Shown piece after piece: positions 1-10,930 of a stretch of DNA of 64,000 bases. The stretch spans positions 21,284-85,283 of the forward strand of contig CAYIZP010000008.1 of assembly GCA_964367905.1 (NCBI GenBank), in the 5' to 3' direction. Positions within the stretch are counted from its first letter, which is position 1, and every line of letters begins with the position of its first letter. The notes under the pieces were generated by a model that was not told the origin of the DNA, made no database searches, and saw only the letters and a program-made list of their open reading frames with translations. A program made the position numbers and the translations under genes. The stretch is from CAUPWF01 sp964367905. GTDB taxonomy: Bacteria > Bacillota > Clostridia > Lachnospirales > Lachnospiraceae.

Positions 1-2
1 AG

Positions 3-3000
3 CATGGCGAAGAACTTGCTGATATTATAGAAACTTCGTATCAGTTAGCAATTGCGAGGAGGCCAGAATTTTTAGGAACTAATCTATTCGATCCAGTGAA
101 CTTTGGAGACGAGTGGACGCAAAGAATGAAAGATTATGAGAACCTATATTTAAGCGTGAATGCTTTATATGATGAAGCATTTAAAGGGGAAGAATTAGAT
201 GATGCATTCTACCAACTGGTTGTATATCCGATTAGAAGTGCTTATCATGTAAATAGTAAGTGGTATTATACGGATATGTATAATTTGTACAAAGAGCAAG
301 GTCGTGGAGTTGCAACAAACTATATGGCAAGCATGGCAGTACAAGCTCAAGAGAATGAATATGCGGAAACAGAGTACTATAACAAAACCATGAGTGATGG
401 AAAGTGGGATAAGATTATGAACCCATATCCGCCGAATATTGGTCTATATATTCCGTCAACTCCAAGGATTCCTACCTTGACACCGATTGCCATAACGGAA
501 GAAACAGATATCGGTGTAGTTGTTGAAGGGACAAGAGTTGCCGCGGAGACACAGACAGTAGAATTTTCGAGTATTACGCAAGATGCACGATTTATTGACG
601 TGTTTTCAAAAGGTATAGACACTGTTAATTGGAGTGCCCAAGTTAGTGCAGAGTGGATTAACTTAACGAAAACAAGTGGCATTACAAGCAGTGAGAGAGT
701 TTGGGCTTCTGTTGATTGGGATAAGATTCCTGGCGGAAATCAGACTGGGACGATTACATTTACCTGTGAAGAGACAGAGTCAGAGATTGTAGTAAATATT
801 GAGGCAGAGAATACAAGGAACAAAGCGGACTACACAGGTTATGTCGAAGCGAATGGATATATTTCTATTGAAGCAGAAAACTTTGATAAGAAAATTGAGC
901 GTTCAGGATATGAGTGGGTAACTTACGAAGATTTAGGGCGAAGCAATCATGCCATGATGACTTATCCGACTGTTGGAGATAGAATTACAACGGACATAGC
1001 GAACAAAGCTCCAGAACTTCAGTATGAAATCAATGTAAATGCTGCGGGAGAATATGATATTACATTCTATCGCATGCCAACACTGGATGGAAGTGCAGTG
1101 CGTTTGGCATATGCCTTAAATGATGGCGAACCTCAAATTATCTCAGGTGACCACAATGTAGGCGGCGATTGGAGTAAAAATGTTTTAGAGGGTATAGAGA
1201 AATTAACAGCTAAGATCAATGTACCAACAGAAGGGAAACACACTCTGAAAGTATGGATGGTAGATCCAGCTGTAAGTTTTGACCAGATTGTAATTGAGAC
1301 AGAGGAAAATGTAGATAACTCCTATTTTGCAGCACCTGAGAGTTATCATAGTTCTAAAAATACAGAGCCAGGACAACAGGCCTATAGTTTGCAGCTAAGG
1401 ATGGATGAGAATGAACTACTCCTAAGAGAGGCAACAGAATTACTCAAAATCACTAATCTGGGTAATTCGGTAGGTCAGTACTCGAAAGAGGTGTATGATG
1501 AGCTAGCAGCGAAGAAATCAGAGATGGAAACATTGATGGAAGATCTAGATGCGACAGACGAAGCGAAGAGGGCAATGGCAAGTGCACTTATTAAGGCAAT
1601 GAATGATTTTAAAAACTCAAGAATTATGAATGATGATACTTATACTTATCATTTTTATGAGGATTTTGAATCAAGATATGATACGCAAGATCTAAGTGGA
1701 ATGGCTGGCACTATTTCTAAAATGGAAATAGAAAAAGAAGGGGATAATGCATATCTATCGTGCTCGCGTGATTTATCATGGAATATTGAGCCACAAGAAT
1801 CATTTCTTATAACAGAATATAGATTCAAAGCCAATAGTGGAACATGGACGATGTTCCCAACGATGTATGATGGACCATTTATCAAAGGTCAGAGAGATCT
1901 GCCAGGACCAAGTATCATCACAAAAGGAAGTGGTGCAGGGGCACAATTTCAAGTTAGAAACCCAGAAATCAATAACTGGCAAAATGTTACAGATGGCTAC
2001 ATAAATTATAACGAGTGGTATAGTGCAAAGATAGAGGTAAATGTTAGTGAACAAAAGTATGATTTCTATCTGAATGACAAACTAGTAGTAGATGATATGG
2101 GATTTAGAAGTTCCGATGTAGAAGTAATATCTGAGATTATATTTGGTGGAGCGGATGGTCTAAATTATCAATTGGATGATGTGAAGATTTATACTTATAA
2201 AAATCCAGTTCAATCAATATCACTAGACCAAGATACAGTTACGATGAATACAGGCGAAGAAACCACACTTATTGCGACTGTTTTACCGGAGAATGCAACA
2301 AATAAAGGTGTATCATGGACTTCAAGTAATGAAGCGGTGGCAACAGTTAGTAGCGAGGGTGTTGTAACTGGGGTTTCGGTTGGGAAAGCGATTATAACAG
2401 CGGAGACTAACGACGGAGGAAAGACAGATACATGCGAAATCATGGTTGAGTCAGTAGAGGCAGGATATTCAATTGAAATTATAGGAGGAGAAGCAAGTCA
2501 AGAAACAGGTAAGAATGGCGAACTCATTTCTATCAAAGCAAATGTGCCAGCAGGTAAATTGTTTGACAAATGGGTATCGAATGATGTTGAGTTTAGTGAT
2601 GCGAATGCACAGATTACAGTATTCTCCATGCCAGCAAAAGCAGTTTCTATCACGGCGACATTTAAGGAGCCTACTGAGTATAACTATCTAATCAAAGATG
2701 ATTTCGAAGCTCGATTTGAGAGTCAAGATATGACGGGAATTGATGGTGATGCTACGAAGTTGTCAATTGTAAAGGATGGAGAAGATGCAGTGATGTCTGC
2801 GCAGACACAATTCAACTACTTTATTGAAGGTCAAGACGAGTATCTTGCTGCAAAGTATGATTTTAGAGTGATGAATAATACATGGACAAGTTTTCCAACC
2901 ATGTATGATGGACCATTCGAAAAAGATGTGAAGGATTTACCTGCGATAAGTCTTGTAACAGCTGGCAGTGGATCAGCAGCAAAAATGCAGGTTCGTGACC

Positions 3001-4808
3001 CAGAAAGCAATAGTTGGAAGGATGTTGCAGGTGGTGCTATTAATGTTGGAGAATGGTATAGTGCAAGAATAGAAGTTGATGTCTTGAACCAGACATATGA
3101 TTATTACTTAAATGATGTGTTGTTAGTAGATGATATTGGATTTAGAAGCACAGGTGCAAAATTAATTTCTCAAATTAATTTTGGTGGTGGTGCTGCTGGG
3201 ATTGATTTCCAATTAGATGATTTACAAATTTATACAACGGAAAAAGCGCCAGAGCCAGAAAAATATTCTGTACAAATATCGGGAGGAACAGCGGATAAGG
3301 CAACAGCATCGAAAGATGAGGTGGTGAAGATAACCGCAGAAATACCAGAAGGTAAGAAATTCGTGAATTGGACTTCAAATGATGGTGTAACATTTTCAGA
3401 TGAAACCAAAGCAGAGACAAGTTTTATAATGCCAGAGAAGGCAGTATCAATTGTTGCTAATTATGTGGATAAGGTAATATTGGTAGAGTCGGTTGAGTTA
3501 AACAAAACAAAAATCAACTTTACGAAAGCGGGAGAAACGGTGCAACTTCAAGCAACCATAACTCCAGAGTCAGCAACAAATAAACAAGTGACTTGGAAGT
3601 CAAGTGATGAGAAGATTGTGACAGTAGATAATGCAGGGGTAGTTACAGCGATTGCCAATGGTACTGCAAGCATTACTGTTAGTACAGAGGATGGAAATAA
3701 AATCGCAACATGTGAAGTTGTGGTTAATATTCCAAAGCAAAAGCAATCCATCTCAGTGATTGGCGGTACAGCGGATAAATCAGAAGCAGAGAAAGGGGAA
3801 ACGATTACAATTAGCGCAGTTGTTCCAGAGGGAAAAGAGTTTGTAAATTGGTCAACAAGTGATGGGGTTGATTTCACAGATCAAAATGCGAAAAAAACAA
3901 CGTTTACAATGCCAGAGTCAGACGTTGTAATAACAGCGAACTTCAAAGAGAAATCAAGTGAAGAAGACAAGCCAAATACTGGCGATCCAATTGTATTGCT
4001 GAAACCGGATATAGATGGAACAAAGGCGAGTGCAACAATAGGGGATGAGACTATAAAAAATATGCTTGATAATCTTGCAAATAATGGGGATGGGCAGCTC
4101 GTAAAAGTTCAAATTCAGAATACCGGAAGCAATGTAGATGAGGTTGATATTCAACTTAGCAAGGAGCTTGTAGCAAGGCTACTAGAAACAAATACAGATG
4201 GGATTGAAATCTCTACTGGACTTGCAACGCTTACCATAGACCAAGCAACACTAAAAACTATTTTAGAGAAGCAAGGAGATAAAGTAAGCATATCGGTGAA
4301 AAGAGTAGATGGGGAAAATTTATCACCAGAGGCCAAAGAGAGAATTGGAAACAGACCAATGTATGAATTTACAATTGAATCAGATGGAACAAAGATTACA
4401 AATTTTGGAGATGGAAAGATTCGCGCATCCATTCCGTATAAACTAGAGGATGGAGAAAATCCTGACGAGCTTACTGTATACTATGTGCCATCGGATGGTA
4501 GCAATACTTTGGAGGAGATGGAAGATAGTCAATATGTACAACAAAGCCAGACGATCGTATTCTCAACAAATCATTTTTCTAAGTTTGCAGTAGGAGAAAA
4601 GGTATCGACTCAAACAGGAGAAGATAAGACTCCGCAAACAGGAGAAGATAAGACTCCGCAAACAGGAGAAGATAAAGCAACACAAACAGGAACAGATACA
4701 GTACCAAAGACAGGAGATGATACAAACTTTTGGCCAGTATACACAATGGTAATAGCTATTGTGGCAGCAACGGTTGTAATCCGTAAAAGAAAGAAAAGTA
4801 TGAAATGA
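3..4808 (+). CDS. GH115 family alpha-glucuronidase, cell-wall anchored (5' partial)
   Basis: The reading frame is open from base 3, so the gene begins upstream and about 1601 residues are visible. The first residues (GEELADIIETSY...GDEWTQRM) match the end of the GH115 catalytic region of the next gene. Then come, by nucleotide position: a GH115 C-terminal carbohydrate-binding-like domain (820-1310), a helical FIVAR-like spacer (1370-1620), a concanavalin A-like domain (1640-2200), a Big_2 domain (2205-2455), an InlB-type repeat (2460-2670), a second ConA-like domain (2680-3240), more InlB-type and Big_2 modules (3255-3945) and a C-terminal domain ending in FSKFAVG. The tail has a TGED repeat, a VPKTGD sortase-type motif, a hydrophobic segment and RKRKK. 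GH115 enzymes remove (4-O-methyl)glucuronic acid from xylan; surface attachment is inferred. The call leans on the intact paralogue downstream. Confidence 0.88.
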   Translation, partial: HGEELADIIETSYQLAIARRPEFLGTNLFDPVNFGDEWTQRMKDYENLYLSVNALYDEAFKGEELDDAFYQLVVYPIRSAYHVNSKWYYTDMYNLYKEQGRGVATNYMASMAVQAQENEYAETEYYNKTMSDGKWDKIMNPYPPNIGLYIPSTPRIPTLTPIAITEETDIGVVVEGTRVAAETQTVEFSSITQDARFIDVFSKGIDTVNWSAQVSAEWINLTKTSGITSSERVWASVDWDKIPGGNQTGTITFTCEETESEIVVNIEAENTRNKADYTGYVEANGYISIEAENFDKKIERSGYEWVTYEDLGRSNHAMMTYPTVGDRITTDIANKAPELQYEINVNAAGEYDITFYRMPTLDGSAVRLAYALNDGEPQIISGDHNVGGDWSKNVLEGIEKLTAKINVPTEGKHTLKVWMVDPAVSFDQIVIETEENVDNSYFAAPESYHSSKNTEPGQQAYSLQLRMDENELLLREATELLKITNLGNSVGQYSKEVYDELAAKKSEMETLMEDLDATDEAKRAMASALIKAMNDFKNSRIMNDDTYTYHFYEDFESRYDTQDLSGMAGTISKMEIEKEGDNAYLSCSRDLSWNIEPQESFLITEYRFKANSGTWTMFPTMYDGPFIKGQRDLPGPSIITKGSGAGAQFQVRNPEINNWQNVTDGYINYNEWYSAKIEVNVSEQKYDFYLNDKLVVDDMGFRSSDVEVISEIIFGGADGLNYQLDDVKIYTYKNPVQSISLDQDTVTMNTGEETTLIATVLPENATNKGVSWTSSNEAVATVSSEGVVTGVSVGKAIITAETNDGGKTDTCEIMVESVEAGYSIEIIGGEASQETGKNGELISIKANVPAGKLFDKWVSNDVEFSDANAQITVFSMPAKAVSITATFKEPTEYNYLIKDDFEARFESQDMTGIDGDATKLSIVKDGEDAVMSAQTQFNYFIEGQDEYLAAKYDFRVMNNTWTSFPTMYDGPFEKDVKDLPAISLVTAGSGSAAKMQVRDPESNSWKDVAGGAINVGEWYSARIEVDVLNQTYDYYLNDVLLVDDIGFRSTGAKLISQINFGGGAAGIDFQLDDLQIYTTEKAPEPEKYSVQISGGTADKATASKDEVVKITAEIPEGKKFVNWTSNDGVTFSDETKAETSFIMPEKAVSIVANYVDKVILVESVELNKTKINFTKAGETVQLQATITPESATNKQVTWKSSDEKIVTVDNAGVVTAIANGTASITVSTEDGNKIATCEVVVNIPKQKQSISVIGGTADKSEAEKGETITISAVVPEGKEFVNWSTSDGVDFTDQNAKKTTFTMPESDVVITANFKEKSSEEDKPNTGDPIVLLKPDIDGTKASATIGDETIKNMLDNLANNGDGQLVKVQIQNTGSNVDEVDIQLSKELVARLLETNTDGIEISTGLATLTIDQATLKTILEKQGDKVSISVKRVDGENLSPEAKERIGNRPMYEFTIESDGTKITNFGDGKIRASIPYKLEDGENPDELTVYYVPSDGSNTLEEMEDSQYVQQSQTIVFSTNHFSKFAVGEKVSTQTGEDKTPQTGEDKTPQTGEDKATQTGTDTVPKTGDDTNFWPVYTMVIAIVAATVVIRKRKKSMK
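4611..4706 (+). repeat. Four 24-bp tandem repeats encoding TGED-type octapeptides
   Basis: Four in-frame 24-bp units start at 4611, 4635, 4659 and 4683 and encode variants of QTGEDKTP. The first two are identical at DNA level. Each contains a TG dipeptide like the sortase motif that follows (PKTGD), so the repeat may have grown from the anchor region and acts as a cell-wall-spanning linker. Confidence 0.9.
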
Positions 4809-4820
4809 TAGTTAGGAGAT

Positions 4821-4850
4821 AGGCTGACCACCTTGGGGTTAGCCTTTTCT
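4821..4850 (+). terminator. Hairpin with T-tract after first GH115 gene
   Basis: AGGCTGACC (4821-4829) pairs with GGTTAGCCT (4837-4845), allowing one G-U pair, and is followed by TTTTCT. It lies 12 bases after the stop codon. A related hairpin follows the second GH115 gene, which suggests the duplication carried its 3' end along. Confidence 0.65.
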
Positions 4851-4870
4851 CTGAATAGAGGAGAGGAAGA

Positions 4871-7800
4871 ATGAAACACGCTAAAAAAATTAGTATTTTA
4901 TTATTCGCTAGTATTTTGTTAAATCTGTTCAGCGGATTTATAACTGATATACAATCTGTTCAGGCGGCACCTGAAACAGCGAGCAGTTCTATTGTGGTGG
5001 CTAGTGCGACTTCAACACCCACGATATATGTTGACAAAGATCAGAGTGATATAGCTGTAATACGAGCGGTGGAGGATCTAAAAAAAGATATTGACCGCGT
5101 AACAACAAGTACGGTAGAAGCAAATATTGTGAACGATAAGGGAACACTGGAATCAGCGAGTGGGACTAAAATTATTGTGGGAACTATCGGACACAGTGAA
5201 GTGATTGACCAGATGGTAGAGGCGAATAAAATCCCTCAAAATCTACTGTCGAACATTCAAGGAAAAGGAAAGTGGAGTAGTGAAGGAAAGTGGGAGTCTT
5301 CGATACGAGTTGTTGTGGATGGACAAATTGTAATTATAGGAAGTGACCCTCGAGGGACAATCTATGGTATCTATGATTTGTCCGAGGAACTTGGGGTGTC
5401 TCCGTGGTATTTTTGGGGAGATGTTACACCAGAGAAACGTGACACGGTATCTGTCAATACAGCAGAAGTTGTTCGTGTAGAACCAGACGTGCAATATCGG
5501 GGAATATTTATCAATGACGAAGTAAACTTGATGTGGTGGTCGAAGGCAATTGATCCAGAATTCAGTATTGGACCTGAAACTTACAAGTTAGTTTACGAAT
5601 TAATGTCAAGGTTAAATATTAACTTGTTGAAGCCTGCGATGCATACCTATTCAGATGAATTTTTGAACGATCCAAATTGGTCGGATTCAATTGATCCGCT
5701 AATCAATGTTAAAAATGCGGATGAGTATGGAGTGGTAATCGGATCTGCACAGCCGATGTTCCGAAAGAATGAAAATGAGTGGGCGCCATTTGCGGCACAG
5801 TATAAAGAGGAGCATAACTTGGATTTCACGCCAGAATTTGACTACTCATATGAAAAATATCGACCAGTAGTAGAGGCTTATTGGGAAGCACAAGTAGAGG
5901 CACTAGCCGAATATGAAGTGGCTTGGTCATTGGGAATGAGAGGAAAAGGAGATGGACCAATCGAGGTTAGAAATCCAGAATACCAATCCGATGCGAAAAA
6001 AGCAGAATTAGTAGATATGATTATTACAAAGCAGCAAGAAATTCTAGCAGAACATATTAATGGAGACACTGATTTTACAGATGGTATCGACTTGAATGGC
6101 ATTTTCCAAACGTTTGAAGTATATAAAGAGGTGTTGACGATCTACAATGCGGGATTAAACGAAACACTGTCGGAAGAGGCGGCGATTATCTGGTCTGAAG
6201 ATAATCATGGAAATATACGACAGTTTCCGAATGAAGATGAGCAGGCAAGAGCGGCAGGAAACACATTATATTATCACTTATCTTACTGGGGATCTCCGCA
6301 GTCGTACCTGTGGCTCTATACAACTCCATTGAGTAAAGTTGGTTCCGAGCTAGACAGAGCGTATGAAAATGGAATCCAAAGAGCTTGGATCTTCAACGTT
6401 GGTGACATTAAACCAGCGGAAATGGCATTGGAATTTTGCATTGACAAAGCTTGGGATGTAGAAGGGAACAACAAAGATAATACGGTAGAATATGTTGAAG
6501 ATTGGAATGGAGATATCTTCGGGGCAGAAAATGCAAAGGAAATCGAAGATATTATATCGACTCATTATTCACTTGGGATTGCAAGAAGACCTCAATTTAC
6601 GAAAACAGACACTTTTTCTCAGGAATATTTTGGGGATGAGTGGACAAAGCGTATGGTAGAATATGAAGATATCTTTCTGCGTGTAAACCAATTGTATGAG
6701 AATGATTATAAGGGAACAGCACAAGATGATTCTTTTTATCAATTGGTGGTATACCCAGTACGTGGAGCATATTATGCCAATCTTAAGTTTTATTATCAGG
6801 AACTCTACAACTTGTATAAAGAACAAGGTAGAGGTATTATAACGAATTATGTTGCATCTATGGCAAATGAAGCACAAGAGGGCGAGTTTGCAGAAACAAA
6901 GTATTATAATGAGGCAATGAGTGAGGGGAAATGGGAAGGTATCATGGATCCATACTCTAAATCGCCGAATGGCCAGAATCCACCAGATGCACCAAAACTT
7001 GCAAGTTTGCCGGCTATTACGATTACTGCGGACTCAAACATGGGTGTGATTTCTGAGGTTCAAAATACTTCGGGCGAGAAAAATGAATTAGCATTTTCAA
7101 GTATTACACAGGACAGTCATTTTATCGATATATTTAGTACAGGAGGAAATTCTATCAGTTGGTCTGCCCAGACAGATGTAGACTGGCTCGCATTGTCTCA
7201 AACAATGGGAAATACAATTAATGAAAGAGTGTGGGTGTCAGTTGATTGGAATCAGGTACCAGCAGAAGCTGTTAGCAATGCGACAATCACAATTCTTTGC
7301 CAAGAGACAAAACAGGAAATCAAGGTGAAGATAACTGCTGACAATTCCAAGAATCGAGCGGATTATGAAGGGTATGTGGAGTCCGATGGATATATTTCAA
7401 TTGAGGCTGAGAACTTTGATAGGAGTACAAAGCGTGGTGACCATGAATGGGTCATCTATGAAGATTTGGGAAGAGAAAATGCCGCAATGATGACTTACCC
7501 AGTATCTGGAGCTCGTATTACTGAGAATATTTCTACCACATCGCCAGAACTCCAATACGATATCAATTTTGATAAGGCTGGAACATATGATATTACGTTC
7601 TATCGTATGCCAACATTAGATGGTACAGCAGTGCGTTTTGCATATGCCCTAGATGACGGAGAACCGATTATAGTATCTGGAACTAAAACCTCAAGCGGGG
7701 ATTGGAGCCAGAATGTATTAGAAGGAATCGAGAAGTTAACGAGCGAGATTACGATTCCGTCGGCTGGTAAGCATACTTTGAAAGTATGGATGGTAGACCC

Positions 7801-10800
7801 AGCTGTAAGCTTTGACCAAATTGTAATCGAAACGGTAGATGGAATTCCGAGTACATATATGGCTCCACCTGAGAGTTACCACAGTACAAAGAATATGAAT
7901 CCAGGCCAAGTAGCGACGGAATTATCACTAGAATTTGATGAAATGGAGCTAATCCTGAATCAAGCAGAAGGATTCCTTCGAATCACTAATTTGGGTGATG
8001 GATTAGGTCAGTATTCGCAAGAGAAATTCAACGAATTAAAAGTAGCAACCGACGCATTAAAAGCAACTTTGGACAATCCAAGCGCGACAGAAGAAAATAA
8101 AATTCAAGCAAAAGAAGTAGTCGTTGCCGCCATGAGCGAATTTAGCTCATCTAGAAAAATGACAGATGGTGTGAATGAGTATCTGATATATGAAGACTTT
8201 GATTGGAGACAGGCTGGAAATGACACCAATGGGTTATCAGCAACAGGTGCATCGATTGTTTCAGATGATAGAGATGATACAAATGCAGTGTTGAATATGA
8301 CTGGAGATCTATTCTGGAATTTCCCATTACAGAATGAAGCGTTTACCGTGGAATATGAGCTGAAAACGATTGGAACAACTTGGACGAATTTGCCATATAT
8401 CTATAAGAGTGGAGCATATGCGGGAACAAAAGCAACACCAGGACCATGTGTGGCAACAGAGGGCAGCAATTTCAAAGTACACAATGGATCTGGTTGGCAA
8501 ACTAAAAATGTAATTCAGAGCAATCAATGGGCAACAGTAAAAATAGAGATTGATACTCCTAATAAAACCTTCGATTTCTATTATAACGATGAACTGATTG
8601 CGGACGACTATGGATTTAGAGATAAAACATTAACAGAACTTGGCCAGATCTGGATGGGTGGCTCCAATGCAGGAAGGCATTTCCAACTAGATAATATGAA
8701 AGTGTATCAATCGATAGCGGGAACAAGAGTTAGTTTGAATAAAGAACAATTAAATCTTGTAAAAGGATTCTCGGAGAAATTAGAGGCGACCATAACACCT
8801 AGCGATACCGAAGTAGGTGGGTTATCGTGGAATAGTGATAACGAAGCGGTTGCAACAGTGGACAATGAAGGGAACGTAACAGCAATCAGCGCAGGAAAAG
8901 CTGTAATCACTGTGAAAGCAAATGACAATGATGCGATTAAGGCTAACTGTACGGTGACAGTCATTGATGTCGCAAACCATGCATCTATCGTGGAAGCTAC
9001 AAATTTATTGGAAACAGTAGAAGTAGGAACTGAGCCAGGGCAATATCCAAATGATGTATATAGGGCGCTACAAGATGCAAAAGAAAATGCAATAACAATT
9101 TTGACAGATCAAACAGCGACAGAGGCGAAAAAAGCAGAAGCAATCCAGTTGTTAGATCAAGCAATTACCAGATTAAAAGCCGCTAAGATTCCAGAAGAGC
9201 TCATCCCTGAGTATTTGGTTCAAGAAGATTTCGAAGCTCGTCTTGAGAGTCAAGATATGACCGGGATAGAAGGGGATCATACAAAGATGGAAATAGTCAA
9301 GGATGGAGAGGATGCAGTGATGTCTGCAAAAACTCAGTTCAACTTTTTTATTGATGCACAAGATAAAGTCTTGATAACTGAGTATGATTTCAGAGTCATG
9401 AATAACGCATGGACAAGCTTCCCTACTATGTATGATGGTCCATTTAAACAGGGGGAAAGAGACCTGCCAGCGGTAAGCTTAGTTACAGCAAGTGCGGATT
9501 CACAGGCTAAAATAAGAGTGCGAGACCCAGAAATCAATAATTGGAAAGATGTAGAAGGTGGCGCAATCAATGTTGGGGAATGGTATCATGTAAAAATCGA
9601 GGTCGATGTCGTAAATCAAACCTATGACTACTACTTGAATGATGTATTATTAGTAGAGGATATTGGATTTAGAAGCAAGGACGCCAAGGTAATATCGCAG
9701 ATAAACTTTGGTGGTGGTGATCCTAAGATTGATTTCCAATTAGATGACTTGAAGATTTATACCTTAAAAGAAGTAGAGCCTGAACCAGAGCCACAAACAT
9801 ATGCGGTGACGGTAAACGGAGGAACAACCAGTAAAGCAACAGCTGTAAAAGATGAGATAATTACAATTACGGCAACAGTTCCAGATGGGAAAGAGTTTGT
9901 GAATTGGACGAGTGCAGATGGGGTAGTATTTGCAGAGATAGAGGCCAAAGAGACAACCTTTAAAATGCCAGAGAAAGCGGTAACAATTACAGCGAATTAT
10001 AAGGATAAAGTTGTAACACCACCAGTAGACCCTAATCCAACGGACCCGACAGATCCAGAGGATCCAACAGATGCGACAGACCCGAGTGATCCTGATGAAC
10101 CAGATAATTCGGTTGCACCTGTAATCCCTGTACAGCCGAGTGTAGACGGCATCAAGGCGGAGGCGAAGGTAGAAGATTCGGAAGTGACAGATGCACTCTC
10201 GAATGCAAAGGACAATGGAAAAGGCCAGTGGGTGAAGATAGAAGTTGGAAATGTCGACCACAAGGTAAAGGAAGTGGTGGCTGAGTTTAGCATCAATAGC
10301 GTGGAAGCATTGCTCGAAGCAGAGACAAAAGGACTTCAAGTGAATACAGGAAAAGCTGTATTAGAGATTGATATGGAGACATTGAAGGTGATACAATCGA
10401 AAGCAGGAGAGAGTGTTTCAATTACAGTTAAGCAGTTAGAGAATACAGAGTTTTCAGATGTGATACAGGAAAGAGTTGGAAATAGACCAGTATTTGAATT
10501 TACGATAGAATCGGCAGGAGAGAGAATTACTTCCTTTGGAACAGGGAAAATCCGAGTTACGATTCCGTATGAGCTAGCAGAGGGTGAAAGTGCAGAGGAT
10601 ATTACTGTATATTATATTCAGTCAGATAATACACTGATTGAGATGACAGATTGTGCATATGATGCGATAAACAAAGTCGTGACATTTACAACGGATCATT
10701 TTTCAAGGTTTGCGGTAGGCGAGAAGAAAGCAGAGGCGGTAAATCCTCCGATAGAAGTTAAGCCGACACCAACAGAGCCAAGCGTAATACCAACAACGGA

Positions 10801-10915
10801 TAATCAAGCGCCAGAAACAGGTGATGAAACAAGTTTCCTAGCAGTGTATATCTTGATTTTATCACTGATAGGCATTGGAATAGGTACCTTTGTTAGACGA
10901 CGAGTATACAAATAA
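4871..10915 (+). CDS. GH115 family alpha-glucuronidase, giant sortase-anchored multidomain enzyme
   Basis: 2014 residues; GH115 enzymes are usually about 900-1000. A signal peptide (residues 1-33, ending SVQA-A) precedes the GH115 N-terminal and catalytic regions (about 40-690, including IYGIYDLSEELGVSPWYFW and FNVGDIKPAEMALEF). Then come the GH115 C-terminal domain (830-990), a FIVAR-like helical spacer, a ConA-like domain (1103-1280), Big_2 (1282-1367), a second helical spacer, a second ConA-like domain (1447-1633), an InlB-type repeat (1640-1713), a Thr/Pro/Asp-rich linker, a C-terminal domain shared with the upstream paralogue (1750-1953) and an APETGD anchor with membrane segment and RRR. 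The family releases glucuronic acid side chains from xylan. ATG 4871 follows GAGGAGAGGAAG. Products would feed the uxuAB genes directly downstream. Specificity within GH115 cannot be read from sequence. Confidence 0.92.
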   Translation: MKHAKKISILLFASILLNLFSGFITDIQSVQAAPETASSSIVVASATSTPTIYVDKDQSDIAVIRAVEDLKKDIDRVTTSTVEANIVNDKGTLESASGTKIIVGTIGHSEVIDQMVEANKIPQNLLSNIQGKGKWSSEGKWESSIRVVVDGQIVIIGSDPRGTIYGIYDLSEELGVSPWYFWGDVTPEKRDTVSVNTAEVVRVEPDVQYRGIFINDEVNLMWWSKAIDPEFSIGPETYKLVYELMSRLNINLLKPAMHTYSDEFLNDPNWSDSIDPLINVKNADEYGVVIGSAQPMFRKNENEWAPFAAQYKEEHNLDFTPEFDYSYEKYRPVVEAYWEAQVEALAEYEVAWSLGMRGKGDGPIEVRNPEYQSDAKKAELVDMIITKQQEILAEHINGDTDFTDGIDLNGIFQTFEVYKEVLTIYNAGLNETLSEEAAIIWSEDNHGNIRQFPNEDEQARAAGNTLYYHLSYWGSPQSYLWLYTTPLSKVGSELDRAYENGIQRAWIFNVGDIKPAEMALEFCIDKAWDVEGNNKDNTVEYVEDWNGDIFGAENAKEIEDIISTHYSLGIARRPQFTKTDTFSQEYFGDEWTKRMVEYEDIFLRVNQLYENDYKGTAQDDSFYQLVVYPVRGAYYANLKFYYQELYNLYKEQGRGIITNYVASMANEAQEGEFAETKYYNEAMSEGKWEGIMDPYSKSPNGQNPPDAPKLASLPAITITADSNMGVISEVQNTSGEKNELAFSSITQDSHFIDIFSTGGNSISWSAQTDVDWLALSQTMGNTINERVWVSVDWNQVPAEAVSNATITILCQETKQEIKVKITADNSKNRADYEGYVESDGYISIEAENFDRSTKRGDHEWVIYEDLGRENAAMMTYPVSGARITENISTTSPELQYDINFDKAGTYDITFYRMPTLDGTAVRFAYALDDGEPIIVSGTKTSSGDWSQNVLEGIEKLTSEITIPSAGKHTLKVWMVDPAVSFDQIVIETVDGIPSTYMAPPESYHSTKNMNPGQVATELSLEFDEMELILNQAEGFLRITNLGDGLGQYSQEKFNELKVATDALKATLDNPSATEENKIQAKEVVVAAMSEFSSSRKMTDGVNEYLIYEDFDWRQAGNDTNGLSATGASIVSDDRDDTNAVLNMTGDLFWNFPLQNEAFTVEYELKTIGTTWTNLPYIYKSGAYAGTKATPGPCVATEGSNFKVHNGSGWQTKNVIQSNQWATVKIEIDTPNKTFDFYYNDELIADDYGFRDKTLTELGQIWMGGSNAGRHFQLDNMKVYQSIAGTRVSLNKEQLNLVKGFSEKLEATITPSDTEVGGLSWNSDNEAVATVDNEGNVTAISAGKAVITVKANDNDAIKANCTVTVIDVANHASIVEATNLLETVEVGTEPGQYPNDVYRALQDAKENAITILTDQTATEAKKAEAIQLLDQAITRLKAAKIPEELIPEYLVQEDFEARLESQDMTGIEGDHTKMEIVKDGEDAVMSAKTQFNFFIDAQDKVLITEYDFRVMNNAWTSFPTMYDGPFKQGERDLPAVSLVTASADSQAKIRVRDPEINNWKDVEGGAINVGEWYHVKIEVDVVNQTYDYYLNDVLLVEDIGFRSKDAKVISQINFGGGDPKIDFQLDDLKIYTLKEVEPEPEPQTYAVTVNGGTTSKATAVKDEIITITATVPDGKEFVNWTSADGVVFAEIEAKETTFKMPEKAVTITANYKDKVVTPPVDPNPTDPTDPEDPTDATDPSDPDEPDNSVAPVIPVQPSVDGIKAEAKVEDSEVTDALSNAKDNGKGQWVKIEVGNVDHKVKEVVAEFSINSVEALLEAETKGLQVNTGKAVLEIDMETLKVIQSKAGESVSITVKQLENTEFSDVIQERVGNRPVFEFTIESAGERITSFGTGKIRVTIPYELAEGESAEDITVYYIQSDNTLIEMTDCAYDAINKVVTFTTDHFSRFAVGEKKAEAVNPPIEVKPTPTEPSVIPTTDNQAPETGDETSFLAVYILILSLIGIGIGTFVRRRVYK

Positions 10916-10930
10916 GTAATTTGAAGAGTC

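Noticed and set aside
377..682. Open frames on the opposite strand of large genes (for example inside the GH115, LRR and atp genes)
   Set aside because: They overlap genes with clear domain content, have no ribosome sites and show no recognisable protein features.
9764..10339. 191-codon minus-strand frame rich in Cys, Tyr and Trp inside the second GH115 gene
   Set aside because: Its odd composition is the complement of the Thr/Glu/Asp-rich coding repeats and linker; no start signal is present.
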